Shown: in pieces, positions 1 through 9,149 of the stretch
Numbering within the stretch: the stretch's first letter is position 1
How the letters are laid out: every line of letters starts with the position of its first letter
NCBI GenBank assembly: GCA_003599575.1
Contig: QZKV01000148.1
Location: 1 to 64,000 of the forward strand
Origin: Desulfobacteraceae bacterium
Lineage (GTDB): Bacteria; Desulfobacterota; Desulfobacteria; Desulfobacterales; Desulfosarcinaceae
Direction: 5' to 3'
DNA: 64,000 nt
Translations under genes and position numbers: made by a program
The notes under the pieces: model-generated
Databases searched by the model: none
What the model was told of the DNA's origin: nothing
Seen by the model: only the letters and a program-made list of their open reading frames with translations

Positions 1-1389
1 ATCCTCGATGGAATAGCGCAACCCTTCCCTCCCCAAGCCCGAATCTTTGACCCCGCCGTAAGGCATGTGGTCCACGCGCCAGGAGGGCACGTCGCCCACG
101 ATCACCCCGCCCACCTCCAAGCGATCCCAGGCCATCTGGGCGCGATACAGATCCCGGGTGAACACGCCGGCCTGCAAGCCGTAGCGGCTGTCGTTGACCA
201 TGTACAGGGCTTGTTCAAATTTCGTGAACCGGGACAGCACCGCCACCGGGCCGAAGGCTTCTTCCCGGCAGATGGGCTGGTCATCGGGCACATTTTCCAG
301 CAGTGTGGCCGACAGCAGGGCCCCGCTGCGCTCGTTGCCGCACAACAGCCGTCCGCCGGCGCTCACGGCCGAGGCGATCCATTCCTGCAGGCCCATGGCT
401 TTTTTTTCGGTGATCAGGGGGCCGATGAATGTGCGGCGATCTTTGGGGTCGCCGGTTTTGAGCGCTTTGACTTTGGCGACCAGCCGCTCGCGCAGGGCTT
501 CGTAAACGGCTTCGTGGATCAGGATGCGCTGGACGCTGATACAGCTTTGTCCCGACTGGTAAAAGGAGCCCATGACGAGGCGTTCCACCGCATCGTCGAG
601 ATCGGCGGTTTCATCCACGATGCAAGCCGCGTTGCCGCCAAGTTCCAGGACCACCTTTTTCTTGCCGGCCTTGGCTTTAAGCCGCCAGCCCACGGCATCC
701 GAACCGGTGAAGCTGAGCAGCTTGAGCCGTTCGTCGGTGACCAATTGGTCCGCACCGTCGCGCGGGCAGGGTAAAATGGAAAAGGCCCCCTCGGGCAATC
801 CGGCCTGGGCCAGCACCTCGCCGATAATGAGCGCGCCCACGGGGGTGGCGCTGGCCGGTTTGAGCACGAACGGACAACCGGCGGCAAGGGCCGGGGCTAT
901 TTTGTGCGCCACCAGGTTCAAGGGGAAATTGAACGGGCTGATAAAAGCACAGGGGCCGAGCGGCACCCGCTGGGTCATGCCGCGGTAACCGCCGGCGCGG
1001 GGGCTGATCTCCAGGGGGATGGTTTCGCCGCCGATGCGCACGCTCTCTTCGGCCGCCACGCGGAAGGTGTCGATCAGGCGGGTGGCCTCGCCTTCGGCAT
1101 CGGCAATCGGTTTGCCGGCTTCGATGCACAGGCTCATGGCCAGCTCGTCTTTGCGTTTTTCGAAAGAGTTTACGCAATGGTAGAGGATCTTTTGCCGCTC
1201 ATAGGGTTTCAGGGCCGCCATCTCGGGGGCGGCTTGTGCGGCCAGGCCGATGGCCCGGTCGATGGTGGCGCGGTCGGCCAGGGCCACGCGGGTGGCCGTT
1301 TGCAGGGTGTACTTATCCGTGACCGGCAGATCGGTATTGGGTGACTGGGCCCGGCTGCCGAGATAGAGGGGATAGCTTTTCTGTAGCAT
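1..1389 (-). CDS. NAD(P)-dependent aldehyde dehydrogenase (3' end beyond window)
   Basis: Oxidises an aldehyde to the acid with NAD(P)+ in the cytoplasm; the substrate cannot be read from sequence. The visible 463 codons cover almost a full ALDH: the ISPFNFPLN segment near residue 140, the ELGGNA motif with the general-base Glu near 245, and the nucleophile Cys in SGQSC near 280. The protein runs off the left edge, so the C-terminus is missing. The ATG at 1389 is preceded by GGAGG with good spacing. The next gene upstream on the same strand is an acetolactate-synthase-like ThDP enzyme, and the two are separated by a REP-like palindrome. They may form a transcription unit in which the ThDP enzyme produces an aldehyde or a 2-keto compound, but this is inference. 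The family assignment is certain; the pathway is open. Confidence 0.9.
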   Translation of the reverse strand, partial: MLQKSYPLYLGSRAQSPNTDLPVTDKYTLQTATRVALADRATIDRAIGLAAQAAPEMAALKPYERQKILYHCVNSFEKRKDELAMSLCIEAGKPIADAEGEATRLIDTFRVAAEESVRIGGETIPLEISPRAGGYRGMTQRVPLGPCAFISPFNFPLNLVAHKIAPALAAGCPFVLKPASATPVGALIIGEVLAQAGLPEGAFSILPCPRDGADQLVTDERLKLLSFTGSDAVGWRLKAKAGKKKVVLELGGNAACIVDETADLDDAVERLVMGSFYQSGQSCISVQRILIHEAVYEALRERLVAKVKALKTGDPKDRRTFIGPLITEKKAMGLQEWIASAVSAGGRLLCGNERSGALLSATLLENVPDDQPICREEAFGPVAVLSRFTKFEQALYMVNDSRYGLQAGVFTRDLYRAQMAWDRLEVGGVIVGDVPSWRVDHMPYGGVKDSGLGREGLRYSIED

Positions 1390-1439
1390 GGTTTTGCCTC
1401 CTTCTTTGATTTCTTTTGTAAATGTACCAACTCCTTAAA

Positions 1440-1502
1440 GGAAGCTGGAGCTTCCTGAAACGAGCTTCCTGAAACGGGTTCCCAAGCTGGAGCTTGGGAA
1501 CC
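1440..1502. repeat. REP-like palindrome doublet, copy 1
   Basis: Two palindromes lie in tandem: a 16-nt one at 1440-1455 (GGAAGCTGGAGCTTCC) and a 26-nt one at 1477-1502 beginning GGTTCCCAAGC and ending GCTTGGGAACC. They share the core AAGCTGGAGCTT. Between them a partial duplication (GAGCTTCCTGAAAC) is inserted, unlike copies 2 and 4. It lies in the gap between two co-directional genes. The layout resembles REP/BIME elements mobilised by RAYT transposases; no such transposase is in the window. Confidence 0.85.
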
Positions 1503-1540
1503 AGCGCAACCAGCGCAATCACCCTCTCGCCGCTCCACCG

Positions 1541-3199
1541 TCACACCCGCATCTCGATCTTGCCCAGCCGCTGGGTCAGTTTGAGATTCTCGCGGTAGTC
1601 GATGGGAATGACCACCAGGCTGGGGCCTTGCTCGTCTAACGCCCGCCGCAGCACGCCTTGAAGATCGGCGCTGCGCTCGCAGTGGTGGGCGTGCCAGCCG
1701 AAAGAATGCGCCATCTGCACGAAATCGGGATTGCCGAAACTCAGATCGGTGTGCCGGCCGTAAAGATGTTGCTGCTTCCAGGCGATCAGGCCGTAGGCAT
1801 TGTCCTGCCAGACCTGCACGACGATGTTGCTGTTCAAGCGGCGGGCGGTCTCCATCTCCTGCACGTTCATCAGCAGGGCGGCATCGCCGCAGACGGCCAT
1901 CACTTTGCGCTCGGGATGGACCAGGGCGGCCCCGATGGCGCCCGGCAGGGCAAAACCCATGGCGCAGAATCCGTTGGGAATCAGGCAGGTGTTGGGTTCG
2001 TTGCAGTGATAGTAGCGGCCCACCCACATTTTATGGGCGCCCACGTCGGACAACAGGATATCCTGCGGTCCCAATACGGCCCGCGTGTCCCAGATCACCT
2101 TCTGCGGCTTGATCTGCCCCACGGCATTGTCTTCGGCATGCTGGCGCAGATCGCCGAGCATCTCTTCACGGGCCTTGCGGGTGTGGCTGTGGTCGAAACG
2201 CGAACGCATAGGCTTCGCGGCCGCGGCCCGCTCGTTGAGCATCCACAAGGTATGGGCCAGATCGCCCACGATCTCGGCGGCAATTGGATAATTGGCATCG
2301 ATTTCCGCGGGGATGAAATCGATATGCACGATCTGGCGGCAGCAGGCCGAATTCCATAGCCGGGGCGGGTACTCCACCATGTCGTAGCCCAGGGTGATGA
2401 CCACATCGGATCGATCCACGGCCACGGCCGTAAAGTCGCGGTCCTGAAGCCCGATGGTGAAGCAGCAGCGCTCGTCGTTCATATCCACGGCGCCTTTACC
2501 CATGAAGGTGCCGACCACGCCGATGCCGGTCTGCTCGACAAATCGGCGCAACTGTTTGCTGGCGCGCTTGCGGATGGTTCCGTTGCCGGCCAGTATGATC
2601 GGGCGGCGGGCCTCGGCGATCACCCGCCAGGCTTTGTCCACGATCTTGTCGTCCGGTACGGGCCGGCGGAAGCGCCGGGGCTCGATGGGCCGGGTGCCGG
2701 CTTCCAGTTTGGCGATATCTTCGGGCAGCTCGATCAGGCAGGCGCCGGGTTTTTCCGTGCGGGCCAGGCGGACGGCTTTGCGGATGATCTCCGGGATGGT
2801 GTCGGGGTGCAGAACGGTCTGGGCGAATTTGGTCACCGGCCGGTACATGGAAACCACGTCCATGATCTGATGGGACTCTTTGTGGCGGCGATGGGAGTCG
2901 CCCTGGCCGGTGATCGCCAGCATGGGCGCGCGGTCCATGTTGGCATCGGCCACACCCGTGATCAGGTTGGTCGCCCCGGGACCCAGGGTGCTGAGGCAAA
3001 CCGCCGGATTGCCCGTCAGGCGGCCGTAAACCTCGGCCATGAACGCCGCGCCTTGTTCGTGGCGGCAGAGAATGAAGCGGATCTTCTGCGATTGATCCAG
3101 GGAGAGCAGAAAATCGGCATTTTCTTCGCCCGGCACGCCGAAGACATACTCAATGCCTTCGGCTTCCAGACAACGGATCATCAGGTCGGATGCTTTCAC
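1541..3199 (-). CDS. ThDP-dependent acetolactate-synthase-like enzyme
   Basis: A large-subunit-type ThDP enzyme that decarboxylates a 2-keto acid and ligates the product, most like acetolactate synthase (AlsS/IlvB superfamily). The N-terminal domain has the GVPGEEN motif with the catalytic Glu and the HEQGAAFMAEVYGRLTG helix. A central Rossmann-like domain follows, and the C-terminal ThDP domain has GDAALLMNVQEMETA followed by NIVVQVWQDNAYG (GDG-type Mg/ThDP motif with GDA). The GTG at 3199 has AAGGA seven bases upstream and gives the usual family start (KASDL...); a TTG at 3232 with a weaker AGGA would add 11 residues. No small regulatory subunit is adjacent, which favours a catabolic or specialised enzyme over valine biosynthesis. 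The neighbouring ALDH may act on its product. Confidence 0.88.
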   Translation of the reverse strand: MKASDLMIRCLEAEGIEYVFGVPGEENADFLLSLDQSQKIRFILCRHEQGAAFMAEVYGRLTGNPAVCLSTLGPGATNLITGVADANMDRAPMLAITGQGDSHRRHKESHQIMDVVSMYRPVTKFAQTVLHPDTIPEIIRKAVRLARTEKPGACLIELPEDIAKLEAGTRPIEPRRFRRPVPDDKIVDKAWRVIAEARRPIILAGNGTIRKRASKQLRRFVEQTGIGVVGTFMGKGAVDMNDERCCFTIGLQDRDFTAVAVDRSDVVITLGYDMVEYPPRLWNSACCRQIVHIDFIPAEIDANYPIAAEIVGDLAHTLWMLNERAAAAKPMRSRFDHSHTRKAREEMLGDLRQHAEDNAVGQIKPQKVIWDTRAVLGPQDILLSDVGAHKMWVGRYYHCNEPNTCLIPNGFCAMGFALPGAIGAALVHPERKVMAVCGDAALLMNVQEMETARRLNSNIVVQVWQDNAYGLIAWKQQHLYGRHTDLSFGNPDFVQMAHSFGWHAHHCERSADLQGVLRRALDEQGPSLVVIPIDYRENLKLTQRLGKIEMRV

Positions 3200-3738
3200 G
3201 GCTTTTTCCTTGGTGGATGATGACTTAAGCAAATGGTCCTATGTTACTATAAGTTCTACTGGCTTGATGACAAACTTGCTGCGGTTCTCGTTCATTTACC
3301 GTAGCGAAGGCTCTCGGCGTTATTATGGGAAAAGATGGGATATGCAGGGTGAGCTTTTGCGGTTGTGTGGCGGGCGGAAGCTGGAGCTTCCTGAAACGGG
3401 TTCCCAAGCTGGAGCTTGGGAACCAGCGTGGGGGGTGGAGCTTGGAAAACAGCGCCAGGCGGGCGGTCAGATTCTATGATAGATCCGGCGGTGTCCGCCG
3501 GTGGATAGGATTTCGTTCAATGGCGCCTCGCAGGGAAGGCTCCGAACAGCCTCCCCGTTCAAACTTCAGCGGCGATACCGCTGCGAAACCAGGCCCTTTG
3601 ACAACGCCGTCTTGCCAGCCGGACCGGTATCGATATAATAAAAGGCATCGACAGGCGCCGGGGGATGGTCCTTCCATCCGCATTCCCAGGCAACCGCACC
3701 TCTCGCCGACTGGATGGATGAAGAAAAGGACGGGACCG
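3200..3738. other. Intergenic region with REP doublet
   Basis: The gap separates the divergent ThDP-enzyme and EI24-like genes. It holds REP doublet copy 2 (3376-3424) and presumably promoters for both genes. No convincing reading frame was found, and no sigma-70 promoter could be chosen with confidence. Confidence 0.5.
3376..3424. repeat. REP-like palindrome doublet, copy 2
   Basis: A 16-nt palindrome at 3376-3391 and a 26-nt palindrome at 3399-3424 are separated by 7 nt (TGAAACG). Both are perfect and identical to copy 1 apart from the spacer. Orientation is the same as copies 1 and 4. Confidence 0.85.
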
Positions 3739-4479
3739 ATGAAGGCTTTCTTGCAGGGCATCGCCTACAATTTCAAAGGACTCAAGCTTGGTCTGCGCAC
3801 AAGGGCCTTGTTCATGTGGGGTCTGGCCCGGGTGGTGATTCTGATGGTCATCACCGTGGCGGCCGCGACCATCATCCTGATCAATTACCAGGAAATTCTG
3901 AACCTGATGTGGAACCGGCCGGAAAGTCTCTGGATCCTGTGGCTGTGGCATTTGCTGTCCTGGCTTATGGCGCTGGTATTGCTGGCTATTTCAACGGTGG
4001 TTGGGTTTTTGGTGGCCCAGTTGTTCTTCAGCGTTTTCATCATGGATCTCATGTCGCAGATTACAGAGCGGATGGCGACAGGAACACTTAAGCGCCCCTA
4101 TACCATACCCTGGTACAAATACTTCGTCTATTTGCTGCGGCAGGAAATTCCCCGCGCCGTATTGCCGGTGCTGATCTCCCTGCTGCTGATGGTTCTCGGA
4201 TGGTTCACCCCTTTGGGGCCGGTCCTCACGATCGTCTCCCCGCTTTCGGCCGGACTCTTTTTGGCCTGGGACAATACGGATCTCACGCCTGCGCGGCGGT
4301 TTGCGCCGTTTCCCGTGCGCTTGGCATTTTTGCGCCGGCACCTTGGCTTTCACTTGGGATTTGGGATCTTGTTTCTGATCCCCGGCTTCAATATCCTCCT
4401 GCTGGCCTTTGCACCGGTCGGGGCCACGCTTTTCTATGTTGAAAAAATCGATCCTCCGGTGATTTCGTCCAGCCCCTGA
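3739..4479 (+). CDS. EI24/CysZ-like integral membrane protein
   Basis: A 246-residue polytopic membrane protein of the EI24 (CysZ-like) superfamily. It opens with a cytoplasmic helix (FLQGIAYNFKGLKLGLRTR), a start characteristic of this family. Hydrophobic segments follow at roughly residues 30-55, 65-100, 140-175 and 205-235. CysZ proteins are sulfate permeases in Gammaproteobacteria, but many EI24 members have no assigned role, so sulfate transport is only a possibility. The ATG at 3739 has AGGA eight bases upstream; an in-frame ATG at 3718 would add seven residues. It stands alone between divergent and distant neighbours. Confidence 0.7.
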   Translation: MKAFLQGIAYNFKGLKLGLRTRALFMWGLARVVILMVITVAAATIILINYQEILNLMWNRPESLWILWLWHLLSWLMALVLLAISTVVGFLVAQLFFSVFIMDLMSQITERMATGTLKRPYTIPWYKYFVYLLRQEIPRAVLPVLISLLLMVLGWFTPLGPVLTIVSPLSAGLFLAWDNTDLTPARRFAPFPVRLAFLRRHLGFHLGFGILFLIPGFNILLLAFAPVGATLFYVEKIDPPVISSSP

Positions 4480-4879
4480 AAAAGTCAACCGATCTGTTTC
4501 CAGTTTCCCAAAACTCCCGGCCCGACTTTTCAATTGGGCGGGTGTTGCAAGGCCGACCCTTCTGCATTAGCTTTTTGGCACTCCGTTCACCCCCCTTGCA
4601 ATTCCCCTTGTTTTCAGCCGATTCCAAGTCTCCGCATGGCCTCAAACCCATTGATCCGCAGAACCGATTGAACCTGGGGGAAACCGAGGTGTGTTTTGGC
4701 AGTCAAGACAGCGCAGTTCGAAAGCTCATTGCTGCATGTTCACAGATCCAAACGATAACGTCGTCATCCCACGGATGACGACGGTTGCAACGACCGCCTT
4801 TTTGTCCTTCCCGAACGCCTCTGTAATTCATTTCTCTAATATGATTGCACCGGCTTAGCGCTGTAAGGATGACAAACGT
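4480..4879. other. Intergenic region, 400 nt
   Basis: No gene was recognised. It contains a strong hairpin at 4759-4783 and an AT-rich TAATAT hexamer near 4837 that could be a -10 box for the next gene, though no matching -35 is evident. Confidence 0.45.
4759..4783. terminator. Strong hairpin without U-tract
   Basis: An 11-bp perfect stem (CGTCGTCATCC / GGATGACGACG) closes a 3-nt loop. No T-run follows, so it may be a Rho-aided terminator, an attenuator in the leader of the downstream deacetylase gene, or a protein-binding dyad. Confidence 0.4.
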
Positions 4880-5914
4880 ATGCGCGTATCTACTGCAAAC
4901 ACCGGCTTGCATTTATCTTCAAGGTCTTACTATTTTTTCAGGCCCTTTATACCAAGATCCTTGCAGATATTTCTGAGAAGAAATTTGATTCATATGAAAA
5001 ACGCCGCCAGGAGAAGCAATTGGCCGATTGATCTAAAAGCCGGCCGCTTACCCGCAATGTGGCAGGGGTGGCCGGGAAAAAGCAGATTTGCTTTCATACT
5101 GACCCATGATGTGGACACGGCCGCGGGGTTCGACAGATGCCTGGACGTGCTCGCTTTGGAAAAACAACTGGGTTTTAAATCTTCATTCAACTTCGTACCG
5201 GAACGCTATCCCCTTCGACGTGAAGTTTTGAGTGCGGTGGCGGCGAATGGATTCGAGGTCGGCGTGCACGGATTGAAGCACGATGGCAAACTTTACAATT
5301 CCTATCGCACATTCAGATTGCGCCGGGAAAAGATAAACAGCTATCTAAGCGATTGGCAGGCCGTCGGTTTCAGGTCGCCTTCGATGCATCACAATCTGGG
5401 CTGGATTCAAGAGTTGAACATCGAATATGATTCGTCCACTTTTGATACGGATCCATTTGAACCCCAGTCCGATGGCGTACAGACGATTTTTCCCTTCTGG
5501 GTCGAGGGCCCAAATTCCCATGAAGGCTATGTGGAAATGCCCTATACGCTGCCGCAAGACTTCACCCTGTTTGTCATGCTGCGCGAGAAAACCGACCTGA
5601 TCTGGAAAAAGAAACTTGAATGGATCGTGGAAAAAGGCGGACTGGCGCTTATGAACACCCATCCCGACTACATGAACTTCGCTTCCGGCCTGCCCGGCAG
5701 AGAACAATACCCGGTCAGACTGTACGAGGAATTTCTCAAATACGTGTCCCGCGAGTACGCGGGCATGTATTGGCACGTTCTTCCGAAAACGATCGCCCGG
5801 TTTTACAAGCAAACCCATGTGCGATTCGCCGCTTACAAGGATACTTTGCCGCCCGGCGTTCCCAGCCCTGATCGTCTCCGGATGCCTGATCTCGGGCTTC
5901 CACAAGAAGAATAG
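4880..5914 (+). CDS. NodB-type polysaccharide deacetylase family protein
   Basis: A 344-residue protein with NodB-homology features: the metal-binding motif THDVD near residue 75, a second metal site HGLKH near 132, an arginine motif GFRSPSMHH near 167, and a late His motif NTHPDY near 257. The family removes N- or O-acetyl groups from sugars in glycans. No signal peptide is evident, so it may act on a lipid-linked or cytoplasmic intermediate. AAGGA lies nine bases before the ATG. It is not next to other glycan genes; the exopolysaccharide locus begins 15 kb away. The exact substrate is unknown. Confidence 0.75.
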   Translation: MRVSTANTGLHLSSRSYYFFRPFIPRSLQIFLRRNLIHMKNAARRSNWPIDLKAGRLPAMWQGWPGKSRFAFILTHDVDTAAGFDRCLDVLALEKQLGFKSSFNFVPERYPLRREVLSAVAANGFEVGVHGLKHDGKLYNSYRTFRLRREKINSYLSDWQAVGFRSPSMHHNLGWIQELNIEYDSSTFDTDPFEPQSDGVQTIFPFWVEGPNSHEGYVEMPYTLPQDFTLFVMLREKTDLIWKKKLEWIVEKGGLALMNTHPDYMNFASGLPGREQYPVRLYEEFLKYVSREYAGMYWHVLPKTIARFYKQTHVRFAAYKDTLPPGVPSPDRLRMPDLGLPQEE

Positions 5915-6011
5915 AACGGCAGGCTTGCCCCGAAAAATGCTTTTCAGCTTTACTTCTCACCTGGCAGGCTCGCGAAGCTCTGCTTATGCAGTGCTGCCTC
6001 CGGTCGAAGAT

Positions 6012-6695
6012 TCATGTGATCTGCTGCTGCAAAGCTTGGGCAAGCCCCATCAGGCGCTGGCGGTGTTCCGGCGGAATCATCAGCACCGGTATGGACCGGT
6101 TGGCCGGCAAGCCTTTGGGCGGCACCGCGCGAGCGCCTCTTCCCAAGGCGTCAAAATGCCCGGGCACGCTCAGGAAGAGGAGGATATCGGCCAGATTGCC
6201 GGAAATTCCCGGAATGTCGGCCGCTTCGATATACTGCAGAAACAGAGTATTGGTGGATAAGATCCATTCCGGCATGTCGGCTGCCCCGCTTCGCCCGCAG
6301 TCGCTTTGCGATTGCATGGCGCGGCAGCCGAAAGGCCGCACCGCATAGACGCTGCACAGGTCGTCCTTGAGCAGCGGGCAAGGACCGTTGCCTGGATCGG
6401 CTGTCTCGTCCGGCACCTCTTTTCCTTGCGCGCACAGTTCGGCCAAGCCGTTGATGGTCAGCGTCGGGCGGAAGCGGGGCCGCCGCACGGCGGCCTCCAG
6501 ATCCGCAAGCGGCGGCGGCTGGCCCTGTGCCTGCCAATGGGCCAGGATCAGCCCTGCCTCAAGGGTCGTCAAAGTTACGTTGGCGGTGCAGCACAGGGCG
6601 CAGCCCTTGCGGCAGAACCGTTCCGGTGCGGCGCAAACATCATCGTAAAGCGCATATATCTTTTCGAGACGGGTATAACCGTGTTGAGGCGACAT
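6012..6695 (-). CDS. YkgJ-type cysteine-cluster protein
   Basis: A 227-residue protein of the zinc/iron-chelating YkgJ-like family (CxxxCxxCC). The signature FCRKGCALCC supplies Cys28, 32, 35 and 36, and a second group lies around residues 110-140 in CPLLKDDLCSVYAVRPFGCR, the usual partner motif. The family is thought to bind a metal or Fe-S cluster, but its function is unknown. The ATG at 6695 has a perfect AAGGAG eight bases upstream, so the longer reading frame (to 6794) is not the likely start. It is transcribed towards the deacetylase gene and appears monocistronic. Confidence 0.8.
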   Translation of the reverse strand: MSPQHGYTRLEKIYALYDDVCAAPERFCRKGCALCCTANVTLTTLEAGLILAHWQAQGQPPPLADLEAAVRRPRFRPTLTINGLAELCAQGKEVPDETADPGNGPCPLLKDDLCSVYAVRPFGCRAMQSQSDCGRSGAADMPEWILSTNTLFLQYIEAADIPGISGNLADILLFLSVPGHFDALGRGARAVPPKGLPANRSIPVLMIPPEHRQRLMGLAQALQQQIT

Positions 6696-7113
6696 ACAGA
6701 TATCTCCTTTGAGCCGGATGATGCAGCCCCCCTGGGGCGAACCGGCATGTCCCATGCGAATAGACTGCTTTCGCTGCATACACCCAACAGGCAAGTTGGA
6801 AACCTGCCGCCTCCGCTGCTGCCATTAACCGCACGGCGTGCCGCGCGCCGGCTGCTTGACGAAGGATGCGAGGATCGTTAGGGTTAGTCTTCACGTTTCC
6901 GGCCGTCCACGATCGGCCATCGGGAGCAGCGTATGTCCGACAAGGTGGACTTTATCGATTTTCGCGCCGCTATGCAAAACATCTCGTGCTCACCACTATC
7001 TTGCTGGGGTCCGTTAAGTATCCTTCCAAATAGCCGCGATTGAACGCAGATCGGCCTGCAGTGATGGCAGCGCAACCTTAAACGCCGCTGATGCTTGCAC
7101 AAGGACATTTTGC
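6696..7113. other. Intergenic region between divergent genes
   Basis: 418 nt between the YkgJ-type gene (minus) and the SLC13 permease (plus). It should hold both promoters. Only short GC-rich inverted repeats were seen (for example GCATG/CATGC around 6747-6759); no gene or clear promoter was recognised. Confidence 0.4.
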
Positions 7114-8886
7114 ATGGAGATCATGATCGTTTCCATCATCCTGGCGATCACCCTCTTCTTTTTGATCAGCGAGTGGATCCCCATCGATCTGACCGCCATC
7201 GGCACGATGGTCGCCTTGATGCTGACCCGTATTTTGACGCCGACCCAAGCGGTTGCCGGGTTTGCGAACCCGGCCGTGATCACCGTGGGGGCCATGTTTT
7301 TGATCAGTCAGGCCATGATCCGCACCGGCGTGGTGGGTTTCATCGGCCGGCGGGTATTGCACCTTACCCGCGGCCGCGCCGGATTGGCGCTGCTGGTGGT
7401 GCTGTTGATCGTGGCGGTTGCCTCGGCATTTATCAACAATACGCCGGTGGTCGTGATGTTCATCCCGGTTATCCTGAGCATGGGCTGCCGCCTGGGGGTC
7501 AGCCCCTCCAAATACCTGATCCCCATCTCCTATGTTTCCATCCTTGCCGGTACGTGTACGCTCATCGGCACATCCACCAACATCATTGTCAGCGACTTGT
7601 CCTCCAAATACGGCTACGGTGCACTCGGCATGTTTGAATTGACCAGGGTGGGCTTGCCGCTGGCGGCCGTAGGGATCGCCCTGATCATGGCGCTCGCGCC
7701 GCGCTGGATGCCCGACCTGCTGAACCCGACGTGCGAATTGGAGAGCCAGCCCAAACGCCGGTATCTGGCCGAATTGGTCGTGCCCCGCGGCAGCGCCCTG
7801 GTCGGTTTGAACCCCTGCAACGGGCTTCCGGCCAAATATCCGGGAATCGAGGTGACGGAGCTGATCCGTTATTCGCACATTTTTCATCCCTGCCGCGATG
7901 CTGTCGCCATTGCGCCCGACGACCTGCTCCTGGTCAAAGGCTCGCCCAACGATATCACCCATATCCTGCAGGGTAAGGACGTCGATTTGCCTGAAACGCA
8001 AACGGGCATGAGTTTCAGCGGACCCGACGAAACCCTGGTGGTCGAGTTGATCATACCGCCGCAATCCGAACTGCTGGGGCAGTTGCTGCGCGAGACCCAC
8101 CTGTCGCGCGACGAGGATCTGCACATCGTGGCCATCGAACGCAGCGGCCTGCATTACACGGAAAAAAAGATCAAAGATATCCGCCTGCGGATCGGCGATA
8201 TCCTGCTGGTGTGGTGTCGGGCCGATCAAATCAGCAAATTCCGCGGGCGCAGCGATTGGATTTTGGTGGAAGACGTGGACCAGGAAATCGTTTACACGCG
8301 CAAAGCCCCCCTGGCCGTCGCGATTTTCACGGGCATGGTGACGGCCGCCACCACGGGCATGGCCGACATCATGGTATGTGCGCTGGCGGCAGTTTTCCTG
8401 ATGTTGATTTCCGGGTGCCTGCCGTTTAAAGAAGCCTATCGCGCCATGCAAAGCAGCGTGCTCCTGCTTATCGCCGGCATGATCGCACTCGGCACGGCCA
8501 TGGATAAAAGCGGCGCCAGCCGCTTCTATGCCGAGCTTTTCCTCGGCATGCTGCAGGGCTGGTCGCCCGTGCTGGTTCTGGGCGGCTTTATTGTGCTGGC
8601 CAGCATCAGCACCGAAGTGATGAGCAACAATGCCACGGCGGTGTTGCTGCTGCCCATTGCCATCTCCACGGCCATGGGGCTGGGGGTGAATCCAAAACCG
8701 TTCATCATCGCGGTCTGCATCGGCGCCAGCGCCAGCTTCGCCACCCCCATCGGCTACCAGACCAACCTTCTGGTCTACGGACCGGGCGGCTACCGGTTCA
8801 CCGACTACCTAAAAATGGGTATTCCTCTCAATGTCATGGTGCTGGCGGGCGGTACCATGCTCATTCCGATCTTTTGGCCGTTCTAA
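7114..8886 (+). CDS. SLC13-family anion permease with two RCK_C (TrkA-C) domains
   Basis: A 590-residue inner-membrane transporter of the divalent-anion:Na+ symporter (DASS/SLC13) family. About five N-terminal membrane segments (residues 1-195) include the SNT-type signature FINNTPVVVMFIPV near 108-121. Two soluble RCK_C-like domains follow (about 208-290 and 300-385), each with a YLAELVVPRGS or LVVELIIPPQS start. A second membrane half (about 395-590) carries EVMSNNATAVLLLPIA. Members with this TM-RCK_C-RCK_C-TM layout transport sulfate or other anions in bacteria. Sulfate uptake would suit a sulfate reducer, but that is inference. AAGGA stands eight bases before the ATG. Confidence 0.87.
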   Translation: MEIMIVSIILAITLFFLISEWIPIDLTAIGTMVALMLTRILTPTQAVAGFANPAVITVGAMFLISQAMIRTGVVGFIGRRVLHLTRGRAGLALLVVLLIVAVASAFINNTPVVVMFIPVILSMGCRLGVSPSKYLIPISYVSILAGTCTLIGTSTNIIVSDLSSKYGYGALGMFELTRVGLPLAAVGIALIMALAPRWMPDLLNPTCELESQPKRRYLAELVVPRGSALVGLNPCNGLPAKYPGIEVTELIRYSHIFHPCRDAVAIAPDDLLLVKGSPNDITHILQGKDVDLPETQTGMSFSGPDETLVVELIIPPQSELLGQLLRETHLSRDEDLHIVAIERSGLHYTEKKIKDIRLRIGDILLVWCRADQISKFRGRSDWILVEDVDQEIVYTRKAPLAVAIFTGMVTAATTGMADIMVCALAAVFLMLISGCLPFKEAYRAMQSSVLLLIAGMIALGTAMDKSGASRFYAELFLGMLQGWSPVLVLGGFIVLASISTEVMSNNATAVLLLPIAISTAMGLGVNPKPFIIAVCIGASASFATPIGYQTNLLVYGPGGYRFTDYLKMGIPLNVMVLAGGTMLIPIFWPF

Positions 8887-8916
8887 ATCCCGCCGGGCGA
8901 GCGCCACCTTTCCGCT

Positions 8917-8965
8917 GGTTCCCCAAGCTCCGGCTTGGGAACCCAGTCTGGAAGCTCCAGCTTCC
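8917..8965. repeat. REP-like palindrome doublet, copy 3 (inverted)
   Basis: The long palindrome (8917-8943, with an extra C and a CTCCGG centre) precedes the short one (8950-8965, GGAAGCTCCAGCTTCC), the opposite order to the other copies. Compensated base changes keep the stems intact. Confidence 0.85.
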
Positions 8966-9100
8966 CATGCGAGATAGAAAGCCATCATCCGCCGTTATGG
9001 TGCCGCTAAAAAAGACGCACGCAGACGTTCCACATACCTTTTCGGCCCGATGAAAATACGGTTGCTCCCAGCTGTTCACCGGCAACCTGTGGGAAGGGAA

Positions 9101-9149
9101 GGGAAGCGGAGCTTCCCGAAACGGGTTCCCAAGCCGGAGCTTGGGAACC
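9101..9149. repeat. REP-like palindrome doublet, copy 4
   Basis: A short palindrome at 9101-9117 (GGGAAGCGGAGCTTCCC) is followed by a long one at 9124-9149 with a CCGGAG centre. It has the same orientation as copies 1 and 2 and is inverted relative to copy 3. Confidence 0.85.

Noticed and set aside
7078-8451. 457-codon minus-strand frame opposite the SLC13 permease
   Set aside because: The product is His/Gln/Asp-rich nonsense, typical of the complement of a membrane protein gene with high third-position GC.
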